DNA from: Orenia marismortui DSM 5156
GTDB lineage: Bacteria > Bacillota > Halanaerobiia > Halobacteroidales > Halobacteroidaceae
Direction: 5' to 3'
DNA length: 64,000 nucleotides
Assembly (NCBI RefSeq): GCF_000379025.1
Contig: NZ_KB900620.1
Span: 302,802 to 366,801, forward strand
In this document: piece after piece, positions 54,752-64,000 of the stretch
Position numbering within the stretch: the stretch's first letter is position 1
How the letters are laid out: each line of letters begins with the position of its first letter
Made by a program: the position numbers and the translations under genes
The notes under the pieces: generated by a model
Seen by the model: only the letters and a program-made list of their open reading frames with translations
What the model was told of the DNA's origin: nothing
The model's database searches: none

Positions 54752-55377
54752 TATGCTAGCACCTCCTCAACTTTAGCAACTGCATCTTGAGTCATGATTA
54801 CTTTTTTGCTATTTAGAACATCATAAACAGTTACTTTATTAGGTGTTACAACTCTTACACCTGGAATATTACGAGCTGATTTATAAATATTATCATTCTT
54901 TTCTTCAATTACTACTAAAACTTTATCATTAGCTACACCAAATTTATCTAGAATAGATACCATTTCTTTTGTTTTTGGTGCTGAAAAATCAAACTTATCA
55001 ATAATAACTAAGTTTTCTTCCTCTAATTTAACTGTTAGTGCAGACTTAACAGCTAATTTCTTTACTTTTTTAGGAAGTCTCTTCTTATATTTACGAGGTT
55101 GTGGTCCAAAAGTAGTTCCACCACCTACCCAAAGAGGAGATCTAATACTTCCATGTCGTGCACGACCTGTTCCTTTTTGTCTCCAAGGTTTACGTCCACC
55201 ACCAGCAACTTCTCCCCTTGTTTTAGTCTTAGCAGTTCCAGTACGTTTAGCTGCTAATTGTGCAACAACAGCTTCATGAACTACATGCTCATTTACTTCT
55301 ACGTTAAAAACTTCATCTTTCAAATCAACATTTCCTGATTTTTGACCATCAATATTATATAAAGCTAACTCAGGCAT
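54751..55377 (-). CDS. rplD: 50S ribosomal protein L4
   Basis: A 208-residue L4: [40 protein letters not shown] (tunnel extension) and the C-terminal [21 protein letters not shown]4 represses the S10 operon in some bacteria; I see no leader here that shows that. Confidence 0.98.
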   Translation of the reverse strand: MPELALYNIDGQKSGNVDLKDEVFNVEVNEHVVHEAVVAQLAAKRTGTAKTKTRGEVAGGGRKPWRQKGTGRARHGSIRSPLWVGGGTTFGPQPRKYKKRLPKKVKKLAVKSALTVKLEEENLVIIDKFDFSAPKTKEMVSILDKFGVANDKVLVVIEEKNDNIYKSARNIPGVRVVTPNKVTVYDVLNSKKVIMTQDAVAKVEEVLA

Positions 55378-55398
55378 TTTAATCCTCCTTTCTTAACA

Positions 55399-56022
55399 CT
55401 ATTTTACTGTTTCGCGAATAGTTAATAAACCTTTTTTAGGTCCAGGGACAGCACCTTTAATTAGTAATAAATTCTTTTCGGTATCAACTTTAACAACTTC
55501 TAAGTTTTGAACTGTTACTTTCTCGTGTCCCATATGTCCAGACATTTTTTTACCTTTAAATACTCTTGCAGGATCAGAACCAGCACCGATAGAACCTGGT
55601 CTTCTATAGTTTCTAGAACCATGGCTTTTTGGTCCAGTATTGAAATTCCATCTCTTAACTGTACCAGCAAAACCTTTACCTTTAGAAATTCCAGTTACAT
55701 CTATCTTATCACCTGTAGCAAAAGTATCTACTTTCACCTCATCACCTGGCTCTAAGTTTTCTGCTCCTTCAATTCTAAACTCACGAATATATTTTTTATT
55801 ATCAACACCATACTTTTCAAAATGACCTTTTTGAGCTTTATTAGCTTTATTAGCTTTTTTATCAACAAAGCCTAATTGAACAGCAGTATATCCGTCCACT
55901 TCTTCAGTTTTCTTTTGCACTACAGGACAAGGTCCTGCTTCAACAACCGTTACAGGTACAACTTCTCCAGCTTCATTAAACACTTGAGTCATACCAACTT
56001 TTCTTCCTAATATACCTTTCAT
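55399..56022 (-). CDS. rplC: 50S ribosomal protein L3
   Basis: A 207-residue L3: [35 protein letters not shown], and the central [20 protein letters not shown] loop reaching the peptidyl transferase centre. The ATG at 56022 follows GGAGGTG by seven bases; codons upstream in frame precede that site. Confidence 0.98.
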   Translation of the reverse strand: MKGILGRKVGMTQVFNEAGEVVPVTVVEAGPCPVVQKKTEEVDGYTAVQLGFVDKKANKANKAQKGHFEKYGVDNKKYIREFRIEGAENLEPGDEVKVDTFATGDKIDVTGISKGKGFAGTVKRWNFNTGPKSHGSRNYRRPGSIGAGSDPARVFKGKKMSGHMGHEKVTVQNLEVVKVDTEKNLLLIKGAVPGPKKGLLTIRETVK

Positions 56023-56054
56023 TTCGTTACACCTCCTCAAAACAACATATTATA

Positions 56055-56372
56055 TTATAATTTAATTTCTATATCAACACCAGCTGGTAAATCCAATCTC
56101 ATTAAAGAATCAACCGTCTTAGGTGTTGGATCTTTAATGTCTATTAATCTTTTATGAGTTCTCATCTCAAATTGCTCTCTTGATTTACTATTTACATGAG
56201 GTGAACGTAAAATTGTAAACACCTCTTTTTTTGTAGGCAATGGAACTGGTCCTGAAACATCAGCCCCTGTTCTTTTAGCTGTTTCAACAATTTTCTTTGC
56301 TGAATTATCTAAAAGTTGATGTTCATAAGCTTTCAACCTAATTCTAATTTTATCTGCAGCTTGTTGAGCCAT
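56055..56372 (-). CDS. rpsJ: 30S ribosomal protein S10
   Basis: A 105-residue S10, also the NusE antitermination factor: [60 protein letters not shown]. The ATG at 56372 follows GGAGGTG by six bases. First gene of the S10 operon, after a terminator that follows tuf. Confidence 0.98.
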   Translation of the reverse strand: MAQQAADKIRIRLKAYEHQLLDNSAKKIVETAKRTGADVSGPVPLPTKKEVFTILRSPHVNSKSREQFEMRTHKRLIDIKDPTPKTVDSLMRLDLPAGVDIEIKL

Positions 56373-56403
56373 TAATTTCACCTCCAAATAATTTAATTAG
56401 ACA

Positions 56404-56431
56404 GAAAAAAGACGAGGAGGAATAACTCCTC
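56404..56431 (-). terminator. Terminator between tuf and rpsJ
   Basis: GAGGAG/CTCCTC (56426-56431 with 56414-56419) with a six-base loop is followed on the minus strand by GTCTTTTTTC. Only about 30 bases separate it from the S10 start, so partial read-through probably supplies the S10 operon. Confidence 0.8.
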
Positions 56432-56460
56432 ATTCTTTTTTCCAAGTGCTAAAAAGTTAA

Positions 56461-57642
56461 TTATTCAATAATTTCAGTAACAACACCAGCACCAACAGTT
56501 CTTCCACCTTCACGAATAGCGAATCTTAACCCTTCATCCATCGCGATCGGAGAAATTAAGCTTCCTTCCATTTCAATGTTGTCTCCTGGCATTACCATTT
56601 CTACACCTTCTGGTAAGTTAATACTACCAGTTACATCTGTTGTTCTGAAATAAAACTGTGGCTTATATCCATCAAAGAATGGAGTATGACGTCCACCTTC
56701 TTCTTTACTTAATACATAAACCTCTGCTTTAAACTTAGTATGTGGAGTAATGCTTCCAGGCTTAGCTAATACCTGTCCACGTTCGATGTCTTCTCTTTTT
56801 ACACCTCTTAATAATGCTCCAATGTTGTCTCCAGCTTGCGCTTCATCCATCATCTTACGGAACATTTCTACTCCTGTTACAGTTGTAGTTTCAGTATCTT
56901 TGATTCCTACGATTTCTACTTCATCTCCAACTTTAATTACACCTTGCTCTACACGACCTGTAGCTACTGTTCCACGTCCAGTAATACTGAATACGTCCTC
57001 TACAGGCATTAAGAATTCTTTGTCTGTATCTCTTTCTGGAGTTGGGATATACTCATCTACTGCATCCATTAATTCGATGATCTTTTCTCCCCATTCACTA
57101 CTTGGATCTTCTAAAGCTTTAAGCGCAGATCCAACTACTACTGGAGCTTCATCTCCATCAAATTCATATTCATTCATTAATTCTCTTACTTCCATCTCTA
57201 CTAATTCGATTAACTCTTCGTCATCAACCATATCTGCTTTATTTAAGAATACTACTATTTTAGGAATTCCTACCTGACGTCCTAATAATAAATGCTCTCT
57301 TGTTTGAGGCATTGGACCATCAGCAGCTGATACGATCAAGATTCCTCCATCCATTTGTGCTGCTCCTGTAATCATATTCTTTACATAATCAGCATGTCCT
57401 GGACAATCAACGTGAGCATAGTGACGATTTTCTGTCTCATACTCTACGTGAGAAGTTGCAATTGTAATTCCTCTTTCTCTTTCTTCTGGTGCATTATCGA
57501 TATCTTCAAAGTTAGATCCACCTACACCCTTTGATAATACCTTTGTAATTGCAGCTGTTGTTGTTGTCTTCCCATGGTCTACGTGACCGATTGTACCAAT
57601 ATTAACATGAGGTTTCGTTCTTTCAAACTTTTCTTTTGCCAT
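56461..57642 (-). CDS. tuf: Translation elongation factor Tu
   Basis: A 393-residue GTPase delivering aminoacyl-tRNA. G1 GHVDHGKT (19-26), G2 region [15 protein letters not shown]3 [21 protein letters not shown]4 NKAD. C-terminal domains 2 and 3 end in [18 protein letters not shown]. Only copy in this window. Confidence 0.99.
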   Translation of the reverse strand: MAKEKFERTKPHVNIGTIGHVDHGKTTTTAAITKVLSKGVGGSNFEDIDNAPEERERGITIATSHVEYETENRHYAHVDCPGHADYVKNMITGAAQMDGGILIVSAADGPMPQTREHLLLGRQVGIPKIVVFLNKADMVDDEELIELVEMEVRELMNEYEFDGDEAPVVVGSALKALEDPSSEWGEKIIELMDAVDEYIPTPERDTDKEFLMPVEDVFSITGRGTVATGRVEQGVIKVGDEVEIVGIKDTETTTVTGVEMFRKMMDEAQAGDNIGALLRGVKREDIERGQVLAKPGSITPHTKFKAEVYVLSKEEGGRHTPFFDGYKPQFYFRTTDVTGSINLPEGVEMVMPGDNIEMEGSLISPIAMDEGLRFAIREGGRTVGAGVVTEIIE

Positions 57643-57663
57643 TTTATTCCCTCCTAGTTTTTC

Positions 57664-59736
57664 TTATTGAGTTTTTGAAACAATTTCTTCAGCTATACTA
57701 GCTGGAACTTTATCATAATGATCCATTTGCATTACATATTGAGCACGGCCTTGTGTATTAGAACGTAAAACAGTTGCATAACCAAACATTTCAGATAAAG
57801 GAACTGCAGCTTTAATAATCTTAGCATTACCTCTTTGTTCCATACCTTCTACTTGACCACGACGACTGTTTAAGTCTCCAATTACATCTCCCATATACTC
57901 TTCAGGAGTTGTAACTTCAACCGCCATAATAGGTTCTAATATAACAGGCTTAGCTTTCTTAGCTCCATCTTTAACCGCCATAGAAGCAGCAATTTTAAAT
58001 GCCATTTCAGAGGAGTCAACTTCATGATAAGAACCATCATTTAATGCAACTTTAACATCAACCATTGGATATCCAGCTAAAACACCATTTTCTAAAGCCT
58101 CTCTTGCTCCTTCTTCAACTGAGCTAATGTAGTCTCTAGGAACAGCTCCACCAACGATGTTATCTTCAAACTCAAATCCTGAACCTGGATCTAATGGTTC
58201 AATTTCCATAATTACGTGTCCATATTGACCACGACCACCAGATTGTCGGATGAACTTACCTTCGATTTCAGCTTTCTTAGTAAATGTTTCTCTATAAGCT
58301 ACTTGAGGTTCACCAATATTAGCATCAACACCAAATTCTCTAGTTAAACGATCAACAATTACATCTAAGTGTAATTCACCCATTCCAGAGATAATTGTTT
58401 GACCAGTTTCTTCGTCTGTTTTAACAGTAAAAGTTGGATCCTCTTCAGCTAATTTTTGTAATGATTCACCTAATTTATCACTATCTTTTTGAGTTTTAGG
58501 TTCAATAGCTACAGAAATAACCGGTTCAGGGAATTCCATAGATTCCAAGATGATTTGATCATCTTGATCGCATAAAGTATCTCCTGTTCCAGTATTTTTA
58601 AGGCCTACTGCAGCAGCTAAATCTCCTGCATAAACCTCATCTCTTTCTTCACGCTTATTAGCATGCATCTGTAATATACGTCCAACTCTCTCTTTTTGTT
58701 CTTGTGTAGAGTTGTATACATAAGAACCTGCTTCCAACACCCCTGAGTAAACTCTAAAGAAAGCTAACTTACCAACATAAGGGTCAGTCATAATCTTAAA
58801 TGCTAAAGCTGAGAATGGGGCCTCATCATCTGCATGTCGAGTAACTTCCTCTTCAGTACGAGGTTTAATACCTTTTACAGGAGGAATATCTACAGGAGAC
58901 GGTAAATATTCAACAACCGCATCTAGTAAAGGTTGAATTCCTTTGTTCTTTAAAGCTGTACCACAAAGAACAGGTGTGAATTCATTACCAAGGGTACCTT
59001 TACGGATAGCTGACTTTATCTCTTCTTCAGTAATTTCTTCCCCTTCTAGGTATTTCATCATAATTTCTTCATCAACATCTGCAAGTTTTTCAATTAAAAG
59101 CTCTCTATATTCTTCCGCTTTATCTTGTAACTCAGCAGGAATTTCTTCTATTTCGAAATTAATTCCTAATTCTTCATCATAAACAATAGCTTCCATTTTA
59201 ACTAGATCAATAGAACCTTTATATGTGTCTTCTTTACCAATTGGAATTTGAATAGCTACTGGATTAGCAGCAATTCTATCATCCATCATTTCTAATACAT
59301 TGTAAAAATCTGCACCAGTTCTATCCATCTTGTTTACAAAAGCAATTCTTGGAACATTATATTTATCAGCCTGTCTCCATACTGTTTCAGATTGTGGTTC
59401 TACACCACCAACAGAACAAAATACACCAACAGCCCCATCTAGAACTCTTAATGATCTTTCTACCTCAACAGTAAAGTCCACGTGTCCAGGCGTATCTATA
59501 ATGTTAATTCTATGATCATCCCACTGACAAGTTGTTGCAGCAGAAGTAATTGTAATACCACGTTCTTTTTCTTGTTCCATCCAGTCCATTTGAGAAGCAC
59601 CATCATGAGTTTCCCCAATCTTATGCACACGCCCTGTATAGAACAAAATACGTTCAGTTGCTGTAGTTTTACCAGCATCAATATGTGCCATAATTCCAAT
59701 ATTTCTAGTTCTTTTTAACGGAAATTGTCTGGGCAC
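57664..59736 (-). CDS. fusA: Translation elongation factor G
   Basis: A 690-residue translocase GTPase. G1 [39 protein letters not shown]; domain IV has [15 protein letters not shown]. Full length. Between rpsG and tuf in the str operon. Confidence 0.99.
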   Translation of the reverse strand: MPRQFPLKRTRNIGIMAHIDAGKTTATERILFYTGRVHKIGETHDGASQMDWMEQEKERGITITSAATTCQWDDHRINIIDTPGHVDFTVEVERSLRVLDGAVGVFCSVGGVEPQSETVWRQADKYNVPRIAFVNKMDRTGADFYNVLEMMDDRIAANPVAIQIPIGKEDTYKGSIDLVKMEAIVYDEELGINFEIEEIPAELQDKAEEYRELLIEKLADVDEEIMMKYLEGEEITEEEIKSAIRKGTLGNEFTPVLCGTALKNKGIQPLLDAVVEYLPSPVDIPPVKGIKPRTEEEVTRHADDEAPFSALAFKIMTDPYVGKLAFFRVYSGVLEAGSYVYNSTQEQKERVGRILQMHANKREERDEVYAGDLAAAVGLKNTGTGDTLCDQDDQIILESMEFPEPVISVAIEPKTQKDSDKLGESLQKLAEEDPTFTVKTDEETGQTIISGMGELHLDVIVDRLTREFGVDANIGEPQVAYRETFTKKAEIEGKFIRQSGGRGQYGHVIMEIEPLDPGSGFEFEDNIVGGAVPRDYISSVEEGAREALENGVLAGYPMVDVKVALNDGSYHEVDSSEMAFKIAASMAVKDGAKKAKPVILEPIMAVEVTTPEEYMGDVIGDLNSRRGQVEGMEQRGNAKIIKAAVPLSEMFGYATVLRSNTQGRAQYVMQMDHYDKVPASIAEEIVSKTQ

Positions 59737-59762
59737 TTATAACACCCTCCCTTATACTTTGA

Positions 59763-60230
59763 TTACCATCTATAATGTGCAAAAGCTTTATTAGCTTCAG
59801 CCATACGATGTACTTCTTCTTTCTTTCTTACTGCTCCACCTTCTTCATTATAAGCATCAATAATTTCATTTGCAAATCTTTCAACCATAGTTCTTTCATT
59901 ACGGTCTCTAGAAGAATTAACAATCCATCTTAATCCTAATGTAACTCTTCTTCTGTTACTAACCTCAACAGGTACCTGATAGTTAGCTCCACCAACACGT
60001 CTACTTTTAATTTCTAAAACCGGCATAACATTGTTTAATGCTGCTTTTAGAACTTCCATTGGCTCTTCTTCAGTCTTTTGAGCTACTAATTCCATTGAGT
60101 CATAGAAAATATTTTCTGCTAAACTTTTTTTCCCATCTAACATAATAGCATTAATAAAACGACTCACTAACTTACTATTATAAATTGGATCAGGAGTTGT
60201 TTCTCTTGTTTGAGCTCTATTTTTACGCAT
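59763..60230 (-). CDS. rpsG: 30S ribosomal protein S7
   Basis: A 155-residue S7, nucleating the 30S head: [56 protein letters not shown], and the C-terminal [16 protein letters not shown]. Between rpsL and fusA. Confidence 0.98.
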   Translation of the reverse strand: MRKNRAQTRETTPDPIYNSKLVSRFINAIMLDGKKSLAENIFYDSMELVAQKTEEEPMEVLKAALNNVMPVLEIKSRRVGGANYQVPVEVSNRRRVTLGLRWIVNSSRDRNERTMVERFANEIIDAYNEEGGAVRKKEEVHRMAEANKAFAHYRW

Positions 60231-60269
60231 AGTTTCCCTCCTCCCTTAATAAAGATTCAAATTTAACTA

Positions 60270-60644
60270 TTAGCCTCTAGGCTTTTTAACGCCATATTTA
60301 GAACGACCTTTTCTTCTATCTTCAACACCAGCAGTATCTAAAGCACCACGAACTATAGTATATCTAACACCAGGTAAATCTTTAACACGACCACCTCTTA
60401 CTAATACTACAGAGTGTTCTTGTAAATTGTGACCAATTCCTGGAATATAAGCTGTAACTTCTTTTCCATTAGTCAAACGAACACGAGCAACCTTTCTCAA
60501 AGCTGAGTTAGGTTTTTTAGGTGTAGTTGTATAAACCCTTGTACAAACACCTCTCTTTTGAGGAGATCCTTCTAGAGCTCTAGCACCTTTCTTCTTTTCA
60601 ACTTTCTTTCTACCTTTACGGATTAATTGGTTAATAGTTGGCAT
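60270..60644 (-). CDS. rpsL: 30S ribosomal protein S12
   Basis: A 124-residue decoding-centre protein: [68 protein letters not shown]. The lysines whose change gives streptomycin resistance (in TPKKPNS and GRVKDLPG) are wild type. The ATG at 60644 follows GGAGGAGGTG by five bases. The L7Ae-like gene often found between rpoC and rpsL is absent. Confidence 0.98.
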   Translation of the reverse strand: MPTINQLIRKGRKKVEKKKGARALEGSPQKRGVCTRVYTTTPKKPNSALRKVARVRLTNGKEVTAYIPGIGHNLQEHSVVLVRGGRVKDLPGVRYTIVRGALDTAGVEDRRKGRSKYGVKKPRG

Positions 60645-60688
60645 CAGCACACCTCCTCCCATTTTTTAGAAATATAATTTTTAAGATA

Positions 60689-60712
60689 GGGATGCAAATT
60701 AATTTGCATCCC
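60689..60712 (-). other. 24-bp perfect palindrome between rpoC and rpsL
   Basis: GGGATGCAAATT/AATTTGCATCCC with no loop bases. TATCTTAAAAATT follows on the minus strand, so there is no good T-run. It could be a weak terminator, an RNase III site or an operator. Confidence 0.6.
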
Positions 60713-60841
60713 AATAATAAACTAGATTATATTATTTCAAAACTAATAATTAAATCAGTTATTTAACAAATTCAATCTTTATCACAACACACTCATAGAT
60801 TTTAACATTTACCAAGTCAGCTGTCAACCTTTTTTTCATTT

Positions 60842-63800
60842 TTATTCTACGATTTTACTAGTAGTTTCACGATATTTTTTCATACCAGTTCCTGCAGGAA
60901 TTAATTGACCAATAATAACATTTTCTTTCAACCCTAGCAAGCTATCACTCTTACCTTCTAATGAAGCTTCAGTTAAGACTCTAGTTGTTTCTTGGAAAGA
61001 AGCAGCAGATAAGAAACTCTCTGTTGCCAGAGATGCTTTAGTAATCCCTAGTAATTCTGGAATAGCAGTAGCTGGCTCTTTTCCGTCAGCTATTATCTCA
61101 TCATTAACTTCTTCAAACTCAAAAATATCAACTAAACTACCTGGTAATAAATCAGTATCACCAGCTTCTTTAATTTTAACCTTGTTCATCATCTGTCTTA
61201 CAATAACTTCAATATGTTTATCATTAATCTCTACCCCTTGGGCTCTATAAACATTTTGAACCTCTGTTAATAAGTATTCCTGAACAGAACGCTTTCCACG
61301 AATCCTTAAAATATCTTCAGGATCTAATGGTCCTTTTGTTAATCTATCTCCTGCCTCAACAAAATCACCATCTTTTATTCTCAATTCTGAACCATATGGT
61401 AATTGATAAGTTTTTTGCCTTCCATCTTTAGTCTTAATGACAGCTTTATATGATCTACCATTCTCAACTATGTTTACCTGTCCATCTAACTCAGTAACCA
61501 CAGCTTGACCTTTTGGACTACGGGCTTCAAATAACTCTTCTACACGAGGCAGACCCTGAGTAATATCATCTCCAGCAACTCCACCAGTATGGAAAGTTCT
61601 CATAGTTAACTGAGTACCTGGCTCACCAATTGATTGAGCAGCCATAATACCTATAGCTTCACCTACATTAACTATCTTTCCATCAGCAAGATTGCGGCCA
61701 TAACATTTTTGACAAACACCATGGTCTGTACGACAAGTTAATACACTTCTAATTTCAACTTCTTCAATACCAGCAAGTTCAATTTTTTCCATAATACTTT
61801 CTGTAATTATTTCATTTCTTGATACAATAACTTCTTCAGTTTCAGGATCTAATAAATCTGAAGATGCCACCCTACCAATTAATCTTTCACTTAATGGCTC
61901 AATGATCTCTCCATCTTCCGCAATAGCACTTAGTAATAATCCATCTTCTGTTCCACAGTCATTCTCTCTAACTATAACATCTTGAGAAACATCAACTAAA
62001 CGTCTAGTTAAATAACCAGAGTCCGCAGTTCTTAAGGCTGTATCAGCCAAACCTTTACGAGCACCATGTGTAGAAATAAAGAATTCTAATACTGTTAATC
62101 CTTCACGGAAAGATGCTTTAATTGGCATATCAATAATTCGTCCAGATGGATCAGCCATCAGACCACGCATACCACCAAGCTGAGTAATTTGCGATTTATT
62201 ACCACGAGCTCCAGAGTCAGCCATCATATAAATCGAATTGAATTCATCTAAATTATCTATTAGAGCATCTGTAATTTTATCTTTAGCTTTACTCCAAGTA
62301 TCAATTACACGCTGATACCTTTCTCTCTCAGTAATTAGACCACGACGGTATTGTTTCTCAACCTTATTAACTTTCTGTTCAGACTCTTCTACAATATCAT
62401 ATTTAGCTTGAGGAATATCAACATCAGTAACACTGATACTAATACCAGATCTAGTAGCATATTCGAATGTTAAATTCTTAACAGCATCTAAAATATTGGC
62501 AGTTTTATTAGGACCTAATTGCCTATGACTTTCCCCTACTAATCTACCTAACCTCTTTTTATCAAATACCTCGTTATAAAAAGGTAAATTTTCTGGAAGA
62601 ACATCATTAAATATAACCCTTCCAGCTCCTGTATCAATCCATTCACCATTATCTAACCTATATTTGATTTTTGTCTGTAGAGTAATCTTCCCATTCTCAT
62701 AAGCTTTAATTACATCATCAGCAGAACCAAAGAACTTCCCTTCTCCTTTAGCTCCATCTTTTAAAATAGTTAAATAATATGCTCCTAATACCATATCTTG
62801 TGATGGAACAGCAATAGCACCACCATCAGAAGGCGCCAGAATATTATAAGTTGATAACATCAACAACCTACATTCTGCTTGTGCTTCAGCTGATAAAGGC
62901 ACGTGAACCGCCATTTGATCACCATCAAAATCGGCATTATAGGCAGGACATACTAGAGGGTGAACTCTAATTGCTTTACCTTCAACTAAAATAGGTTCAA
63001 AAGCTTGAATCCCTAACCTATGTAAAGTTGGTGCACGATTTAATAGTACAGGATGTTCTTTAATAACCTCTTCTAAAACATCCCAAACTCTCTCATCTAA
63101 CTTTTCTACCATTCCCTTAGCACTTTTAATATTATGCGCTAATTCCTTATCAACAAGTCGCTTCATAACAAATGGTTTAAATAACTCTAAGGCCATCTTC
63201 TTAGGTAATCCACATTGATCTAACCTTAAATTAGGACCAACAACAATAACAGAACGTCCAGAATAATCAACACGTTTACCTAATAAGTTTTGACGAAAAC
63301 GCCCCTGTTTACCTTTTAGCATATCACTTAAAGATTTCAGAGGTCTATTACCAGCACCTGTAACAGGACGACCTCGCCTACCATTATCAATCAAGGCATC
63401 TACTGCTTCCTGTAACATTCTTTTTTCATTTCTAATAATAATATCAGGAGCACCAAGGTCCAATAACCTTTTCAATCTATTATTTCTATTTATTACTCTT
63501 CTATATAGATCATTTAAGTCTGAGGTCGCAAAACGACCACCATCTAATTGCACCATAGGTCTTAGCTCAGGTGGAATAACAGGAATCACATCTAAAATTA
63601 TCCATTCTGGTCGATTGCCAGAATTCCTTAGCCCTTCTAAAACCTTTAATCTTCTTACTGCTCGTTTTCGCCTTTGACCAGAAACACCTTTTATAGTTTC
63701 TCTTAGGTCATCAACCTCTTTATCTAAATCTATATTTCTAAGAATCTCTTTAATTGCTTCTGCTCCCATACCAGCTTTGAAAGTATCATCATGCTTCATT

Positions 63801-64000
63801 CTTGCTTCACGATATTCACTTTCAGTTAATAACTGTTTTTCACTTAATGGACTCTCTCCTGGATCAATAACTATATAAGACACAAAATAAAGAACTTTTT
63901 CTAAAGATCTAGGAGACATATCCATAATTAACCCCAAACGACTAGGTATGCCTTTAAAAAACCATATATGAGAAACTGGTGCAGCTAACTCAATATGACC
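60842..64000 (-). CDS. rpoC: DNA-directed RNA polymerase subunit beta' (partial, N-terminus beyond window)
   Basis: 1052 codons are visible; the frame is open at the right edge ([20 protein letters not shown] leads in). The missing part is the N-terminal zinc-finger region. Motifs: the active-site [16 protein letters not shown] (near 62930), the rudder/switch region [20 protein letters not shown], the bridge helix/trigger loop TLLEFF-like stretch [20 protein letters not shown], and the second zinc cysteines in [19 protein letters not shown]. The C-terminus is complete. Confidence 0.98.
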   Translation of the reverse strand, partial: GHIELAAPVSHIWFFKGIPSRLGLIMDMSPRSLEKVLYFVSYIVIDPGESPLSEKQLLTESEYREARMKHDDTFKAGMGAEAIKEILRNIDLDKEVDDLRETIKGVSGQRRKRAVRRLKVLEGLRNSGNRPEWIILDVIPVIPPELRPMVQLDGGRFATSDLNDLYRRVINRNNRLKRLLDLGAPDIIIRNEKRMLQEAVDALIDNGRRGRPVTGAGNRPLKSLSDMLKGKQGRFRQNLLGKRVDYSGRSVIVVGPNLRLDQCGLPKKMALELFKPFVMKRLVDKELAHNIKSAKGMVEKLDERVWDVLEEVIKEHPVLLNRAPTLHRLGIQAFEPILVEGKAIRVHPLVCPAYNADFDGDQMAVHVPLSAEAQAECRLLMLSTYNILAPSDGGAIAVPSQDMVLGAYYLTILKDGAKGEGKFFGSADDVIKAYENGKITLQTKIKYRLDNGEWIDTGAGRVIFNDVLPENLPFYNEVFDKKRLGRLVGESHRQLGPNKTANILDAVKNLTFEYATRSGISISVTDVDIPQAKYDIVEESEQKVNKVEKQYRRGLITERERYQRVIDTWSKAKDKITDALIDNLDEFNSIYMMADSGARGNKSQITQLGGMRGLMADPSGRIIDMPIKASFREGLTVLEFFISTHGARKGLADTALRTADSGYLTRRLVDVSQDVIVRENDCGTEDGLLLSAIAEDGEIIEPLSERLIGRVASSDLLDPETEEVIVSRNEIITESIMEKIELAGIEEVEIRSVLTCRTDHGVCQKCYGRNLADGKIVNVGEAIGIMAAQSIGEPGTQLTMRTFHTGGVAGDDITQGLPRVEELFEARSPKGQAVVTELDGQVNIVENGRSYKAVIKTKDGRQKTYQLPYGSELRIKDGDFVEAGDRLTKGPLDPEDILRIRGKRSVQEYLLTEVQNVYRAQGVEINDKHIEVIVRQMMNKVKIKEAGDTDLLPGSLVDIFEFEEVNDEIIADGKEPATAIPELLGITKASLATESFLSAASFQETTRVLTEASLEGKSDSLLGLKENVIIGQLIPAGTGMKKYRETTSKIVE

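Noticed and set aside
1-64000. Prophage, integrative element or intact insertion sequence
   Set aside because: No integrase, transposase, capsid or tail genes are visible; only small remnants and palindromic repeats occur.

Overview
The window is a low-GC (roughly one third G+C) bacterial chromosome segment in which almost every gene lies on the minus strand; one membrane-protein gene (32700-33428) is on the plus strand. The Firmicutes-type ribosomal cluster, the glmS ribozyme, the T-box leader, the CdaA diadenylate cyclase, the zinc-binding S14/S4/L24 forms and an EndoAI/NdoA-type toxin-antitoxin pair point to an anaerobic Firmicutes lineage. My best guess is the Halanaerobiales (Halobacteroidaceae-like), from overall gene content and intergenic style; this is inference, not a database match.

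Reading right to left (direction of transcription): 64000-56461 holds the 3' part of rpoC, then rpsL-rpsG-fusA-tuf. 56372-41742 is the S10/spc/alpha supercluster (rpsJ to rplQ, with secY, adk, infA and rpoA). rpmD (L30) and map are missing from their usual places, and the L7Ae-like gene usual between rpoC and rpsL is absent too. After a branched terminator come ecfA1-ecfA2-ecfT-truA (energy-coupling vitamin transporter module) and the separately promoted rplM-rpsI unit. 37278-33539 holds ornithine racemase, arginase, a fused AmmeMemo (AmrB-AmrA) protein and the broken 3' piece of its radical-SAM partner.

32261-17984 is a branched-chain amino-acid block: ilvD with its own terminator, an O-antigen-ligase-like membrane protein, then ilvB-ilvN-ilvC-leuA-leuC-leuD-leuB-cimA behind a T-box riboswitch. 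The leader carries two good sigma-A promoters and what looks like a truncated second T-box stem I. cimA implies isoleucine synthesis from pyruvate through citramalate. Three ~109-bp tandem copies of the cimA 3' end plus a hairpin element lie just before the operon terminator.

17589-1 holds a mixed set: YihY-like membrane protein, FAH-family hydrolase, a sodium:neurotransmitter-type symporter, cdaA-glmM-glmS (c-di-AMP and amino-sugar synthesis; glmS preceded by a glmS ribozyme; cdaR absent), acpS, NAD(P)HX repair enzyme, a CBS-pair protein, an SF1B helicase with a DbpA-like RNA-binding domain, a 53-residue antitoxin-tail-like protein with its own promoter and terminator, the mazEF-type module, an M20 amidohydrolase and a truncated TPR lipoprotein-fold protein.

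No rRNA, tRNA, CRISPR array, intact transposase or prophage was found. The most notable non-textbook features are the hairpin repeat family with compensatory stem changes (18053-18330, 9475-9535), the duplicated T-box leader (28395-28967), the small antitoxin-tail gene (3669-3830), the decaying AmmeMemoRadiSam locus, and the unexplained adk-infA gap where map would normally be.
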